From an uncultured Geobacter sp. (GTDB lineage: Bacteria > Desulfobacterota > Desulfuromonadia > Geobacterales > Geobacteraceae): 7,479 bases of DNA. Shown here piece by piece: positions 1 through 4,594 of the stretch. Numbering within the stretch: the stretch's first letter is position 1; each line of letters opens with the position of its first letter. The position numbers and the translations under genes were made by a program. The stretch is from contig CALABV010000040.1 in the NCBI GenBank assembly GCA_937886325.1, positions 1 to 7,479 on the forward strand. The letters run 5' to 3'. The notes under the pieces were generated by a model. It had not been told where the DNA came from. It did no database searches and worked only from the letters and a program-made list of their open reading frames with translations.

Positions 1-1
1 A

Positions 2-28
2 GCGGTGAACGAGCTTGGGAAGGTGTAA
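2..28 (+). CDS. flgF: C-terminal end of FlgF, proximal rod protein (partial)
   Basis: The window opens inside a coding region whose last eight codons read AVNELGKV followed by TAA at 26-28. A short tail of this kind, with an AVNELG-like ending, fits my recollection of the C-terminus of FlgF in deltaproteobacterial flagellar clusters, and flgF is the usual gene immediately upstream of flgG. FlgF is one of the rod proteins of the basal body, exported by the flagellar type III apparatus. Only eight residues are visible, so the call rests mainly on synteny. The alternative is another protein ending here by chance. Confidence 0.6.
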   Translation, partial: AVNELGKV

Positions 29-35
29 GAAATAG

Positions 36-119
36 GGCAAAGGGCAAAGGGCAAAAGGCAAAAGGCAAAAGGCAAAGGGCAAAGGGCAAAAGGCAAAAGG
101 CAAAAGGCAAAGGGCAAAA
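36..119 (+). repeat. Perfect 12-copy heptamer tandem array, unit GGCAAAR
   Basis: Twelve uninterrupted 7-bp units read GGCAAAG or GGCAAAA. The last base of successive units runs G,G,A,A,A,G,G,A,A,A,G,A, so the block 36-70 is repeated exactly at 71-105, a 35-bp higher-order duplication. A degraded thirteenth unit (GGGTAAAG, 120-127) follows. The plus strand has no T anywhere in the array. It lies in the gap between the flgF stop (28) and flgG, and would be transcribed as a purine-rich leader if the operon reads through. Tandem heptamers like this are prone to copy-number change by slippage. I see no start codon that would make it translated. Confidence 0.97.
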
Positions 120-149
120 GGGTAAAGACAAAAAGCACAAACCTGTAGA

Positions 150-167
150 GGCGACCGGCCGGTCGCC
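150..167. repeat. Perfect 18-bp GC-rich palindrome just upstream of the flgG RBS
   Basis: GGCGACCGGCCGGTCGCC equals its own reverse complement over 18 bp; the next flanking bases (A at 149, C at 168) do not pair. As RNA it could form a 7-bp GC stem with a GGCC loop, ending 4 nt before the flgG Shine-Dalgarno sequence. No T-run follows, so it is not an intrinsic terminator. It resembles the core of longer palindromic elements flanked by GTAGGGG-like arms that I recall from deltaproteobacterial intergenic DNA. Here the left flank (GTAGAG) has no matching right flank, so it may be a truncated copy. That relationship is an inference. Confidence 0.85.
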
Positions 168-171
168 CGAT

Positions 172-180
172 AAAGGAGGT
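172..180 (+). promoter_or_regulatory. Strong ribosome-binding site of flgG
   Basis: AAAGGAGGT is a full-length match to the anti-Shine-Dalgarno sequence and ends 6 nt before the ATG at 187. It fixes the flgG start. That matters because the flgG reading frame stays open upstream to position 1, although it contains no ATG, GTG or TTG codon there. Confidence 0.92.
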
Positions 181-186
181 TCATAC

Positions 187-972
187 ATGATACGAGCACT
201 TTGGACGGCGGCGTCGGGGATGCAGGCACAGCAGCTCAACATCGACGTGATAGCCAATAACCTGGCGAACGTGAAAACGGCCGGCTTCAAGAAAAGCCGC
301 GCGGATTTCCAGGATGTGATGTACCAGAATATCAAGACAACCGGGTCGCCTTCCACGAATTCCACCCAGACGGCGGGCATCCAGATAGGTCTCGGCGTAA
401 CACCGGCATCGGTAACCAAGATATTCACCGCGGGCAACATAACCCAGAGCGGCAATGAACTGGATGTGGCGATTGAAGGGGAAGGGTTTTTCCAGATCCA
501 GATGCCGGACGGAACGACCGCGTATACACGGGCCGGATCCTTCAAAAGGGACGGTCAGGGTCGCGTCGTCACACCGGAAGGATATCCCCTGCTGCCCGAG
601 GTGGTGATACCCAACAACACGACCAAGATCAACATCGGAAGTGACGGGACGGTGTCGGTTGAGCAGTCCGGCCAGACAGGCACGACCACCATCGCCACGC
701 TCCAGCTTGCCACCTTCCCGAATCCCGCTGGGCTCTCCAGCATGGGGCGCAACCTGTACCAGGTTACTGATTCGTCGGGGGACGCCACCACCGGAACGGC
801 GGGCCAGAACGGCATCGGCACCCTCGGCCAGGGATTTATCGAGATGAGCAACGTGAGCGTGATGGAAGAGATGGTGAACATGATCGTCGGCCAACGGGCC
901 TACGAGGTCAACTCGAAGGCGGTTCAGGCCGCGGACGAGATGCTGCAGCAGGCCAACAACCTGAGGAGATAA
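187..972 (+). CDS. flgG: FlgG, flagellar distal rod protein
   Basis: This 261-residue protein has the normal length for FlgG, which forms the distal rod of the basal body that spans the periplasm inside the P and L rings. It has no Sec signal peptide, because rod proteins leave through the flagellar type III export gate. The N-terminal rod motif is clear at about residues 5-35 (LWTAASGM, then VIANNLANVKTAGFKKSRADFQD). The conserved C-terminal helix is at about 218-258 (EMSNVSVMEEMVNMIVGQRAYEVNSK in two pieces, followed by AADEMLQ). The middle holds the usual beta-rich region with EGEGFFQI near residue 97. The start at ATG 187 is set by the strong site at 172-180. flgA follows after 25 nt, so the two are likely cotranscribed. 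FlgE or FlgF are the closest alternatives, but length and both termini favour FlgG. Confidence 0.97.
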   Translation: MIRALWTAASGMQAQQLNIDVIANNLANVKTAGFKKSRADFQDVMYQNIKTTGSPSTNSTQTAGIQIGLGVTPASVTKIFTAGNITQSGNELDVAIEGEGFFQIQMPDGTTAYTRAGSFKRDGQGRVVTPEGYPLLPEVVIPNNTTKINIGSDGTVSVEQSGQTGTTTIATLQLATFPNPAGLSSMGRNLYQVTDSSGDATTGTAGQNGIGTLGQGFIEMSNVSVMEEMVNMIVGQRAYEVNSKAVQAADEMLQQANNLRR

Positions 973-985
973 CGGCGGGTTGGTC

Positions 986-990
986 GGAGG
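986..990 (+). promoter_or_regulatory. Ribosome-binding site that sets the flgA start
   Basis: GGAGG lies 7 nt before ATG 998. A longer reading is possible from a TTG at 980, but that codon precedes this site and would add six residues ahead of the signal peptide. The ATG is therefore the preferred start. Confidence 0.85.
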
Positions 991-997
991 TTTCGGT

Positions 998-1726
998 ATG
1001 AAAAGAAGTGCCGCTGGTATTCTGATTTTTCTCGCAACACTGTGTCTGGTCGCGCCGGCCGGCGCCGCTCAGGCGAGAAGCGCCGTGACGGTTTTGAAGG
1101 AAAAGACGATAAGGTCTGCCGTGAGTTCTTTCATCCTCGACAGGACGAAAGACTCGGGCATGGAAATCAGGATACGAAAAATCGGGTTCACCGGAGATTT
1201 GACGGTTCCTTCCGGAAACGTCACCTATGAGTTCATTGCTTCCCGGCAGTGGGAGGGGTGGGGCAGATCTCTGCTCGGGCTTGTCGTCCGTGTCGATGAC
1301 CAGGTGGTCAAGAATCTGAGCATTCCCGTTGAAGTTGAAGCCCTTGCCGAAATGGTGGTCTCCCTTCGCCCCCTGGAGCGCGGGGACGTCATCGGTGAAG
1401 GAGATGTCGCTCTGCAGAAGCGTGACCTGGCTACGGCCCCCGGAAAGGTCTGCCGGGAACTGGAACAGGTGATCGGCAAGAAGATCAGGGTTGCCGTTCG
1501 CGGCAACGCGCCGGTCCGCGGCGATTATCTGGAAAAAGTGCCGCTTGTGAAGTATGGGCAACTCGTGACAATCATCGCTGAAAACGGCTCGCTCCGCGTT
1601 ACCGCGGCCGGCAAAACAAAAGGCGCCGGAGCCGAGGGAGACACGGTGATTGTACAGAACCTTTCCTCCAAAAAGGATGTTCATGCGCGGGTGGTTGATT
1701 CCGGCACGGTGGCGGTGGATTTCTGA
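998..1726 (+). CDS. flgA: FlgA, periplasmic chaperone for P-ring assembly
   Basis: This 242-residue protein assists polymerisation of FlgI into the P ring in the periplasm. It begins with a Sec signal peptide: MKRS, a hydrophobic core at about residues 7-21, and an Ala-rich cleavage region (AGAAQA, about 21-26). The SAF-like domain typical of FlgA begins around residue 115 (VVSLRPLERGDVIGEGDV). The C-terminal chaperone segment ends with the recognisable pattern YGQLVTIIAENGSLRVTAAG, then GDTVIVQNLSSKK and a final V-x-GTVAVDF. The residues between the signal peptide and SAF domain are poorly conserved, as is usual. The start at ATG 998 is supported by GGAGG at 986-990. Its position directly before flgH and flgI, its client, agrees with the role. 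Confidence 0.93.
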   Translation: MKRSAAGILIFLATLCLVAPAGAAQARSAVTVLKEKTIRSAVSSFILDRTKDSGMEIRIRKIGFTGDLTVPSGNVTYEFIASRQWEGWGRSLLGLVVRVDDQVVKNLSIPVEVEALAEMVVSLRPLERGDVIGEGDVALQKRDLATAPGKVCRELEQVIGKKIRVAVRGNAPVRGDYLEKVPLVKYGQLVTIIAENGSLRVTAAGKTKGAGAEGDTVIVQNLSSKKDVHARVVDSGTVAVDF

Positions 1727-1732
1727 AGACCC

Positions 1733-1800
1733 GTCGAACGTCGAGCGTTGAGCGTCGAAAAATCGACGAACGACGAACGACGGTTTTCCGACGAACGACG
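1733..1800 (+). repeat. Degenerate heptamer repeats in two opposing arms, with a hairpin at the junction
   Basis: The left arm has four consecutive 7-bp units (GTCGAAC 1733-1739, GTCGAGC, GTTGAGC, GTCGAAA ending 1760). The right arm has CGACGAA at 1764-1770, 1771-1777 and 1789-1795, plus partial units at 1778 and 1796. Where they meet, CGTCGA (1753-1758) and TCGACG (1763-1768) form a 6-bp inverted repeat around an AAAA loop. Weaker pairing with 2-nt mismatched interruptions extends outward. No T-tract follows, so it does not look like a terminator. The block fills most of the 90-nt flgA-flgH gap and stops 4 nt before the flgH Shine-Dalgarno sequence (TGAGGT, 1805-1810). Confidence 0.85.
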
Positions 1801-1816
1801 TACATGAGGTTTTATC

Positions 1817-2485
1817 ATGAGAAAGTCAGCTATCGCGATTATTGCGCTTCTTGCCTCTGGGTGTGTCTATCCCCAGGTCGAGATGCCCAGGCAGTCTTTC
1901 GAGGAGCACGTCCCCGCGCCGCAGCCCCGGTATGAAAGCGGTTCACTCTGGCAGGAAAACTCGGTCAGCCTCGTGGATGACTACAAGGCCCGGCGGAGAG
2001 GCGACATCGTGACCGTGCTGATCGTGGAGGAGGCCAGCGCCAGCAAGCAGGCGAACACGGGCACCAAACGGGAAACCGGCATCTCCGCCTCCATACCAAA
2101 TTTCATGGGCATCGAGACGACGGCGCTGGCGGACAAGCTGGACCTGAATGCCCTGGTAAAGGCAAATACCAGCTCAAGCTATGACGGAAGCGGATCCACC
2201 TCTCGAAAAGACGTGCTGAAGGCCACCATAACCGCGCGGGTAATGGACGTGCTTCCCAACGGCTATCTGCGCATCCAGGGGCAGAGAAGCGTCAAGGTCA
2301 ACAATGAAGAGCAGATCATCATTCTTGAAGGCGTGGTGCGGCCCAAGGACATCAATCACGAGAACATGATCAGTTCCGCGCAGGTGGCCGATGCCCGGAT
2401 TACCTATGCGGGCAACGGCATCGTCAATGACAAGCAGCAGCCCGGCTGGCTGTTCAATTTCGTCGACAAGATCTGGCCGTTTTAG
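1817..2485 (+). CDS. flgH: FlgH, flagellar L-ring lipoprotein
   Basis: This 222-residue protein forms the L ring, the bushing that carries the rod through the outer membrane. The N-terminus is a lipoprotein signal: MRKS, a hydrophobic stretch, then LLASGC with the acylated cysteine at residue 16. The -3 position is Ala rather than the commoner Leu, which is tolerated. The family body runs from about residue 42 (GSLWQENSVSLVDDYKARRRGD) through IVTVLIVEEASA. It then continues through VLPNGYLRIQGQRSVKVNNE to the conserved end VADARITYAGNGIV followed by QQPGWLFNFVDKIWPF. Length is normal for the family. ATG 1817 is preceded by TGAGGT with 6-nt spacing. flgI begins 78 nt downstream. Confidence 0.97.
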   Translation: MRKSAIAIIALLASGCVYPQVEMPRQSFEEHVPAPQPRYESGSLWQENSVSLVDDYKARRRGDIVTVLIVEEASASKQANTGTKRETGISASIPNFMGIETTALADKLDLNALVKANTSSSYDGSGSTSRKDVLKATITARVMDVLPNGYLRIQGQRSVKVNNEEQIIILEGVVRPKDINHENMISSAQVADARITYAGNGIVNDKQQPGWLFNFVDKIWPF

Positions 2486-2490
2486 CGTTT

Positions 2491-2548
2491 TCCGTTGTCC
2501 TTTCAAATCGCGTTCTTCCGGAATACGGATAACGGACACGGACGACGG
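2491..2548 (+). repeat. Inverted repeat plus short CGGA-type repeats before flgI
   Basis: TCCGTTGTCC (2491-2500) pairs with GGATAACGGA (2527-2536) over 10 bp with one G-U wobble and a 26-nt loop. The right arm belongs to a small repeat cluster: CGGATAA (2526-2532), CGGACAC (2533-2539) and GGACGACGG (2540-2548). The last could also pair with the left arm, giving alternative stems. The block lies between the flgH stop and the flgI Shine-Dalgarno sequence. There is no T-tract, so read-through is expected. Repeat units are short and degenerate, so the heptamer interpretation is weaker than for the array before flgG. Confidence 0.6.
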
Positions 2549-2552
2549 CTTT

Positions 2553-2558
2553 TGAGGT
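2553..2558 (+). promoter_or_regulatory. Ribosome-binding site that sets the flgI start
   Basis: TGAGGT ends 5 nt before ATG 2564. The same TGAGGTTT-x-CATGA arrangement precedes flgH. An upstream in-frame TTG at 2495 would put 23 extra residues before the signal peptide and is therefore rejected as the start. Confidence 0.85.
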
Positions 2559-2563
2559 TTACC

Positions 2564-3661
2564 ATGAAAAAAGTAATTCTTGCCTTTGCGATTCTTCTTG
2601 CACTGCCGTACACGGCCGATGCCACGCGCATCAAGGATATCGCCAGCATCGACGGTGTTCGGGATAACCAGCTCGTGGGATACGGTCTGGTTGTGGGCCT
2701 GAACGGCAGCGGCGACAGCGATCAGACCAAGTTTCCGGTCCAGACGCTCTCGAATCTTCTGGAGCGCTCCGGAGTAACCATCCGGCGCACCGACATAACC
2801 GTCAAGAACCTGGCAGCGGTAATGGTCACCGCCACCCTCCCGCCCTTTGCCAAGCAGGGAACCAAGCTCGATGTCCTGGTTTCTTCAATGGGTGACGCGA
2901 AAAGCCTTGCAGGCGGAACGCTCGTCATGACACCTCTGAAGGGTGGCGACGGCCAGGTGTATGCCGTTGCGCAAGGGGCGGTTTCGACGAGCGCCTTTTC
3001 CTACGGCGGCCAGGCCGCATCGGCTCAGAAGAACCATCCGACCGCAGGCCGGGTGCCGGAGGGCGCCCTGGTGGAGAGGGAGTTGCCGAATATCCTGTCG
3101 GACAGGAGCCGGCTTCGCCTGAATCTTCATAATCCCGATTTCACGACGGCATCGCGCCTGGCGGCGGCGATCAATTCGAAATTCAACTCCACTATCGCGG
3201 TCTGCAACGATCCCGGATCCGTTCTTCTGTCGATCCCGGAACGCTACCAGGGGAACACGGTAGAGTTCGCCGCGGCGATGGAAGGACTGGAAGTCCAGCC
3301 TGATACGGCGGCAAAAGTTGTCCTGAACGAAAGAACCGGCACCATCGTCATGGGGAACGCGGTGCGTATTTCGACGGTGGCGGTGGCCCACGGCAACCTG
3401 ACCCTTACCATCAAGGAGACGCCCATGGTTTCACAGCCGGCGCCCTTCAGCAGGGTCGGCGAGACCGTGGTCGTTCCCAGGACCGACATCAAGGTTGTTG
3501 AACAGAAAGGCGGCGGTCTTTCCGTGTTGAAAGAGGGCGCAAATATCGGTGATGTGGTGAGAGCTCTGAATGCTATCGGCGTAACGCCTCGGGATCTCAT
3601 GGGAATCATGCAGGCAATCAAGGCCGCGGGGGCTCTACAGGGTGAATTGGCGATACTGTGA
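2564..3661 (+). CDS. flgI: FlgI, flagellar P-ring protein
   Basis: This 365-residue precursor forms the P ring around the distal rod in the peptidoglycan layer. A Sec signal peptide is visible: MKK, a hydrophobic core at residues 4-15, and cleavage expected after ADA (residues 18-20), leaving a mature protein of about 345 residues. The mature N-terminus TRIKDIASIDGVRDNQLVGY and the following GLVVGLNGSGDSDQT are hallmark FlgI sequences. Others are FPVQTLSNLLERSGV, AVMVTATLPPFAKQG, the VSSMGDAKSLAGGTLVMTPL stretch and the C-terminal IGVTPRDLMGIMQAIKAAGA. Length is normal for the family. The start at ATG 2564 is fixed by the signal peptide and TGAGGT at 2553-2558. FlgA, encoded two genes upstream, is its assembly chaperone. 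Confidence 0.98.
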   Translation: MKKVILAFAILLALPYTADATRIKDIASIDGVRDNQLVGYGLVVGLNGSGDSDQTKFPVQTLSNLLERSGVTIRRTDITVKNLAAVMVTATLPPFAKQGTKLDVLVSSMGDAKSLAGGTLVMTPLKGGDGQVYAVAQGAVSTSAFSYGGQAASAQKNHPTAGRVPEGALVERELPNILSDRSRLRLNLHNPDFTTASRLAAAINSKFNSTIAVCNDPGSVLLSIPERYQGNTVEFAAAMEGLEVQPDTAAKVVLNERTGTIVMGNAVRISTVAVAHGNLTLTIKETPMVSQPAPFSRVGETVVVPRTDIKVVEQKGGGLSVLKEGANIGDVVRALNAIGVTPRDLMGIMQAIKAAGALQGELAIL

Positions 3662-3814
3662 CGATCCCGAGTTGAAGAAAGAATCGGAATTACGTGGCGC
3701 CTGAATCCGCGACTCCTGAATGCCCAGACGAGCGGAATGCCGGGGTTTGAACGTCGCCGATGCCGTGAAGGCGTTGTGGATGCAGGTGGTCATATTTTGG
3801 ACACCTGTTCAGAA
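3662..3814. other. Left part of the flgI-flgJ gap, no gene recognised
   Basis: This stretch carries no convincing coding region on either strand. It holds a short degenerate repeat, CTGAATC (3701-3707), GCGACTC (3709-3715) and CTGAATG (3716-3722), which is roughly heptameric with one extra base. It also holds a 6-bp inverted repeat, CAGGTG (3783-3788) with CACCTG (3802-3807), around a 13-nt loop. The inverted repeat is not followed by a T-run on either strand, so I see no terminator separating flgI from flgJ. No sigma-54 type -24/-12 pair with correct spacing was found. Confidence 0.5.
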
Positions 3815-3835
3815 ATTGAAAAAAAATTGAAAAAA
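3815..3835 (+). promoter_or_regulatory. Helically phased A-tracts, UP-element-like
   Basis: ATTGAAAAAA occurs at 3815-3824 and again at 3826-3835, an 11-bp period close to one helical turn. The A-runs are eight (3819-3826) and six (3830-3835) bases long. They lie directly upstream of the candidate -35 element at 3840, at about -58 to -38 from the predicted start. An UP element or intrinsic bend would sit there. The AT-richness stands out against the GC-rich surroundings. Function is inferred. Confidence 0.6.
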
Positions 3836-3839
3836 GAGC

Positions 3840-3866
3840 TAAAGTTTTCTTAAAGAAGTTCGATAG
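3840..3866 (+). promoter_or_regulatory. Sigma-28 (FliA) promoter upstream of flgJ-flgM-flgN-flgK-flgL
   Basis: TAAAGTTT (3840-3847) matches the FliA -35 consensus at all eight positions. An 11-nt spacer, the consensus length, separates it from TTCGATAG (3859-3866), which shares the central CGATA with the -10 consensus GCCGATAA (5 of 8). The predicted transcription start is about 3872-3875, at the flgJ start codon itself. The -10 overlaps AGGA (3865-3868), the only Shine-Dalgarno candidate for flgJ. Late-class expression of flgM, flgN, flgK and flgL from such a promoter is well established in other bacteria. The promoter call is from sequence only. Confidence 0.8.
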
Positions 3867-3873
3867 GAATACT

Positions 3874-4239
3874 ATGATGACGAATGAGTCGAATTCATTG
3901 GGAATGCCGGACAAAGTCGACCCTACTCTGTACCGGGAGAAACAGGTCATTGACAAGGCCGGTTCTCCGGGACAAAGCTCGGCGATGAGGAAGAAGGTAT
4001 CCCGGGAGTTTGAGGCGCTGTTTGTCGGAATGATGCTGAAATCCATGCGGGCCACCGTAGGCAGGGACGAACTTACCGGCGGTGGGCATGGAGAGGAGGT
4101 TTACCGTTCCCTCCTGGATCAGGAATATGCAACGGCAATTGCGCAACAGGGCAGCCTCGGACTTGGACGCCTCATCGAACAGCAACTGGAACGTCACTAT
4201 GAAAACAACACTTACAAAGACTATCGAACGAAGCCCTGA
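3874..4239 (+). CDS. flgJ: FlgJ-type rod-binding protein, single-domain form
   Basis: This 121-residue protein matches the N-terminal rod-binding (rod-cap) domain of FlgJ, which promotes rod assembly in the periplasm. The core lies at about residues 40-112: SREFEALFVGMMLKSMRAT, then EEVYRSLLDQEYATAIAQQG and LGLGRLIEQQL. Enterobacterial FlgJ is about 300 residues and has a C-terminal peptidoglycan hydrolase domain. That domain is absent here, as in many deltaproteobacteria, so another enzyme must open the wall for the rod. The start is uncertain: ATG 3874 and ATG 3877 are adjacent, with only AGGA at 3865-3868 as a binding site, and a later ATG at 3904 has poor support. A sigma-28 promoter directly overlaps the leader. 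flgM follows 37 nt after the stop. Confidence 0.9.
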   Translation: MMTNESNSLGMPDKVDPTLYREKQVIDKAGSPGQSSAMRKKVSREFEALFVGMMLKSMRATVGRDELTGGGHGEEVYRSLLDQEYATAIAQQGSLGLGRLIEQQLERHYENNTYKDYRTKP

Positions 4240-4276
4240 AGCGCACGAAACGGTTTCAGGGAATGCAGGCGCCGAC

Positions 4277-4594
4277 ATGAAAGTATCAAATAACACAATC
4301 AATAGCCCGCTGCGGGGCTCGCGAAGCGAGGCGCTCGACAAGAAGGGAAAGACACCCCATGCCACGGAAAATGCCCGCGCGCAGGCGGGTGATCGGGTGG
4401 AACTCTCCGTGAATCTGCGGGAAGTCGAGAAATTGACGGAAACGGTGGCTTCCATGCCCTCGACAAACAGCGAGAAGATCGAGTCCATAAAAAGCAGGAT
4501 CGCCGACGGAACATACAACGTGAGTGGTCTCGACGTTGCGGAGAAGATGTTGCGATCCATGGGTATTGAAGTCCCGGATGGGGAAGAAAAATGA
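4277..4594 (+). CDS. flgM: FlgM, anti-sigma-28 factor
   Basis: From ATG 4277 this gives a 105-residue protein, close to the usual FlgM size. FlgM binds FliA (sigma-28) and holds late genes off until the hook is complete, when it is exported through the flagellar channel. The N-terminus (MKVSNNTINSPL) is polar and of low complexity, as expected for the disordered half. The sigma-binding C-terminal half is recognisable: RVELSVNLREVEKL, then NSEKIESIKSRIADGTYNVS and GLDVAEKMLRSMG. The frame is open further upstream. ATG 4199 would add 26 residues and overlap flgJ by 41 nt. I prefer 4277 on length and resemblance to the usual FlgM N-terminus, although its binding site (GCAGG, 4265-4269) is weak. 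The stop overlaps flgN by 4 nt (ATGA). Confidence 0.9.
   Translation: MKVSNNTINSPLRGSRSEALDKKGKTPHATENARAQAGDRVELSVNLREVEKLTETVASMPSTNSEKIESIKSRIADGTYNVSGLDVAEKMLRSMGIEVPDGEEK
4318..4330 (+). other. Small hairpin early in the flgM coding region
   Basis: CTCGC (4318-4322) and GCGAG (4326-4330) form a 5-bp stem with a GAA loop. Immediately before, AGCCC (4304-4308) pairs with GGGCT (4315-4319), so two short stems share two bases and compete. They lie about 25-55 nt after the preferred flgM start and could influence its translation. The stems are short and the role is unproven. Confidence 0.4.

Noticed and set aside
36..119. The array as a CRISPR locus.
   Set aside because: Units are 7 bp with no spacers and no cas genes are present.
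166..173. CCCGATAA resembles a sigma-28 -10 element (7 of 8) upstream of flgG.
   Set aside because: There is no TAAA-like -35 at 10-12 nt spacing. The nearest TAAAGACA (123-130) is 35 nt away. The match overlaps the palindrome and the binding site and is probably chance.
1..186. The flgG reading frame is open all the way to the left edge, through the heptamer array.
   Set aside because: It contains no ATG, GTG or TTG codon, and the array cannot form stop codons because it has no T. The strong site at 172-180 and the normal FlgG N-terminus fix the start at 187.
181..894. A 237-codon minus-strand frame opposite flgG.
   Set aside because: It is a His/Arg/Gly-rich low-quality translation opposite a clear FlgG, typical of an antisense shadow.
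1086..1112. TGACGGTT-N11-GACGATAA inside flgA resembles a sigma-28 promoter.
   Set aside because: The -35 lacks the key TAAA core, the site lies within coding sequence, and the next genes (flgH, flgI) are early-class. It is much weaker than the site at 3840-3866.
3694..3710. TGGCGC-N5-TCCGC as a sigma-54 promoter before flgJ.
   Set aside because: The -12 GC is displaced by one base from the required spacing and the TTGC core is absent.
3783..3807. CAGGTG/CACCTG hairpin as a terminator between flgI and flgJ.
   Set aside because: No T-run follows on either strand and the 13-nt loop makes it weak.
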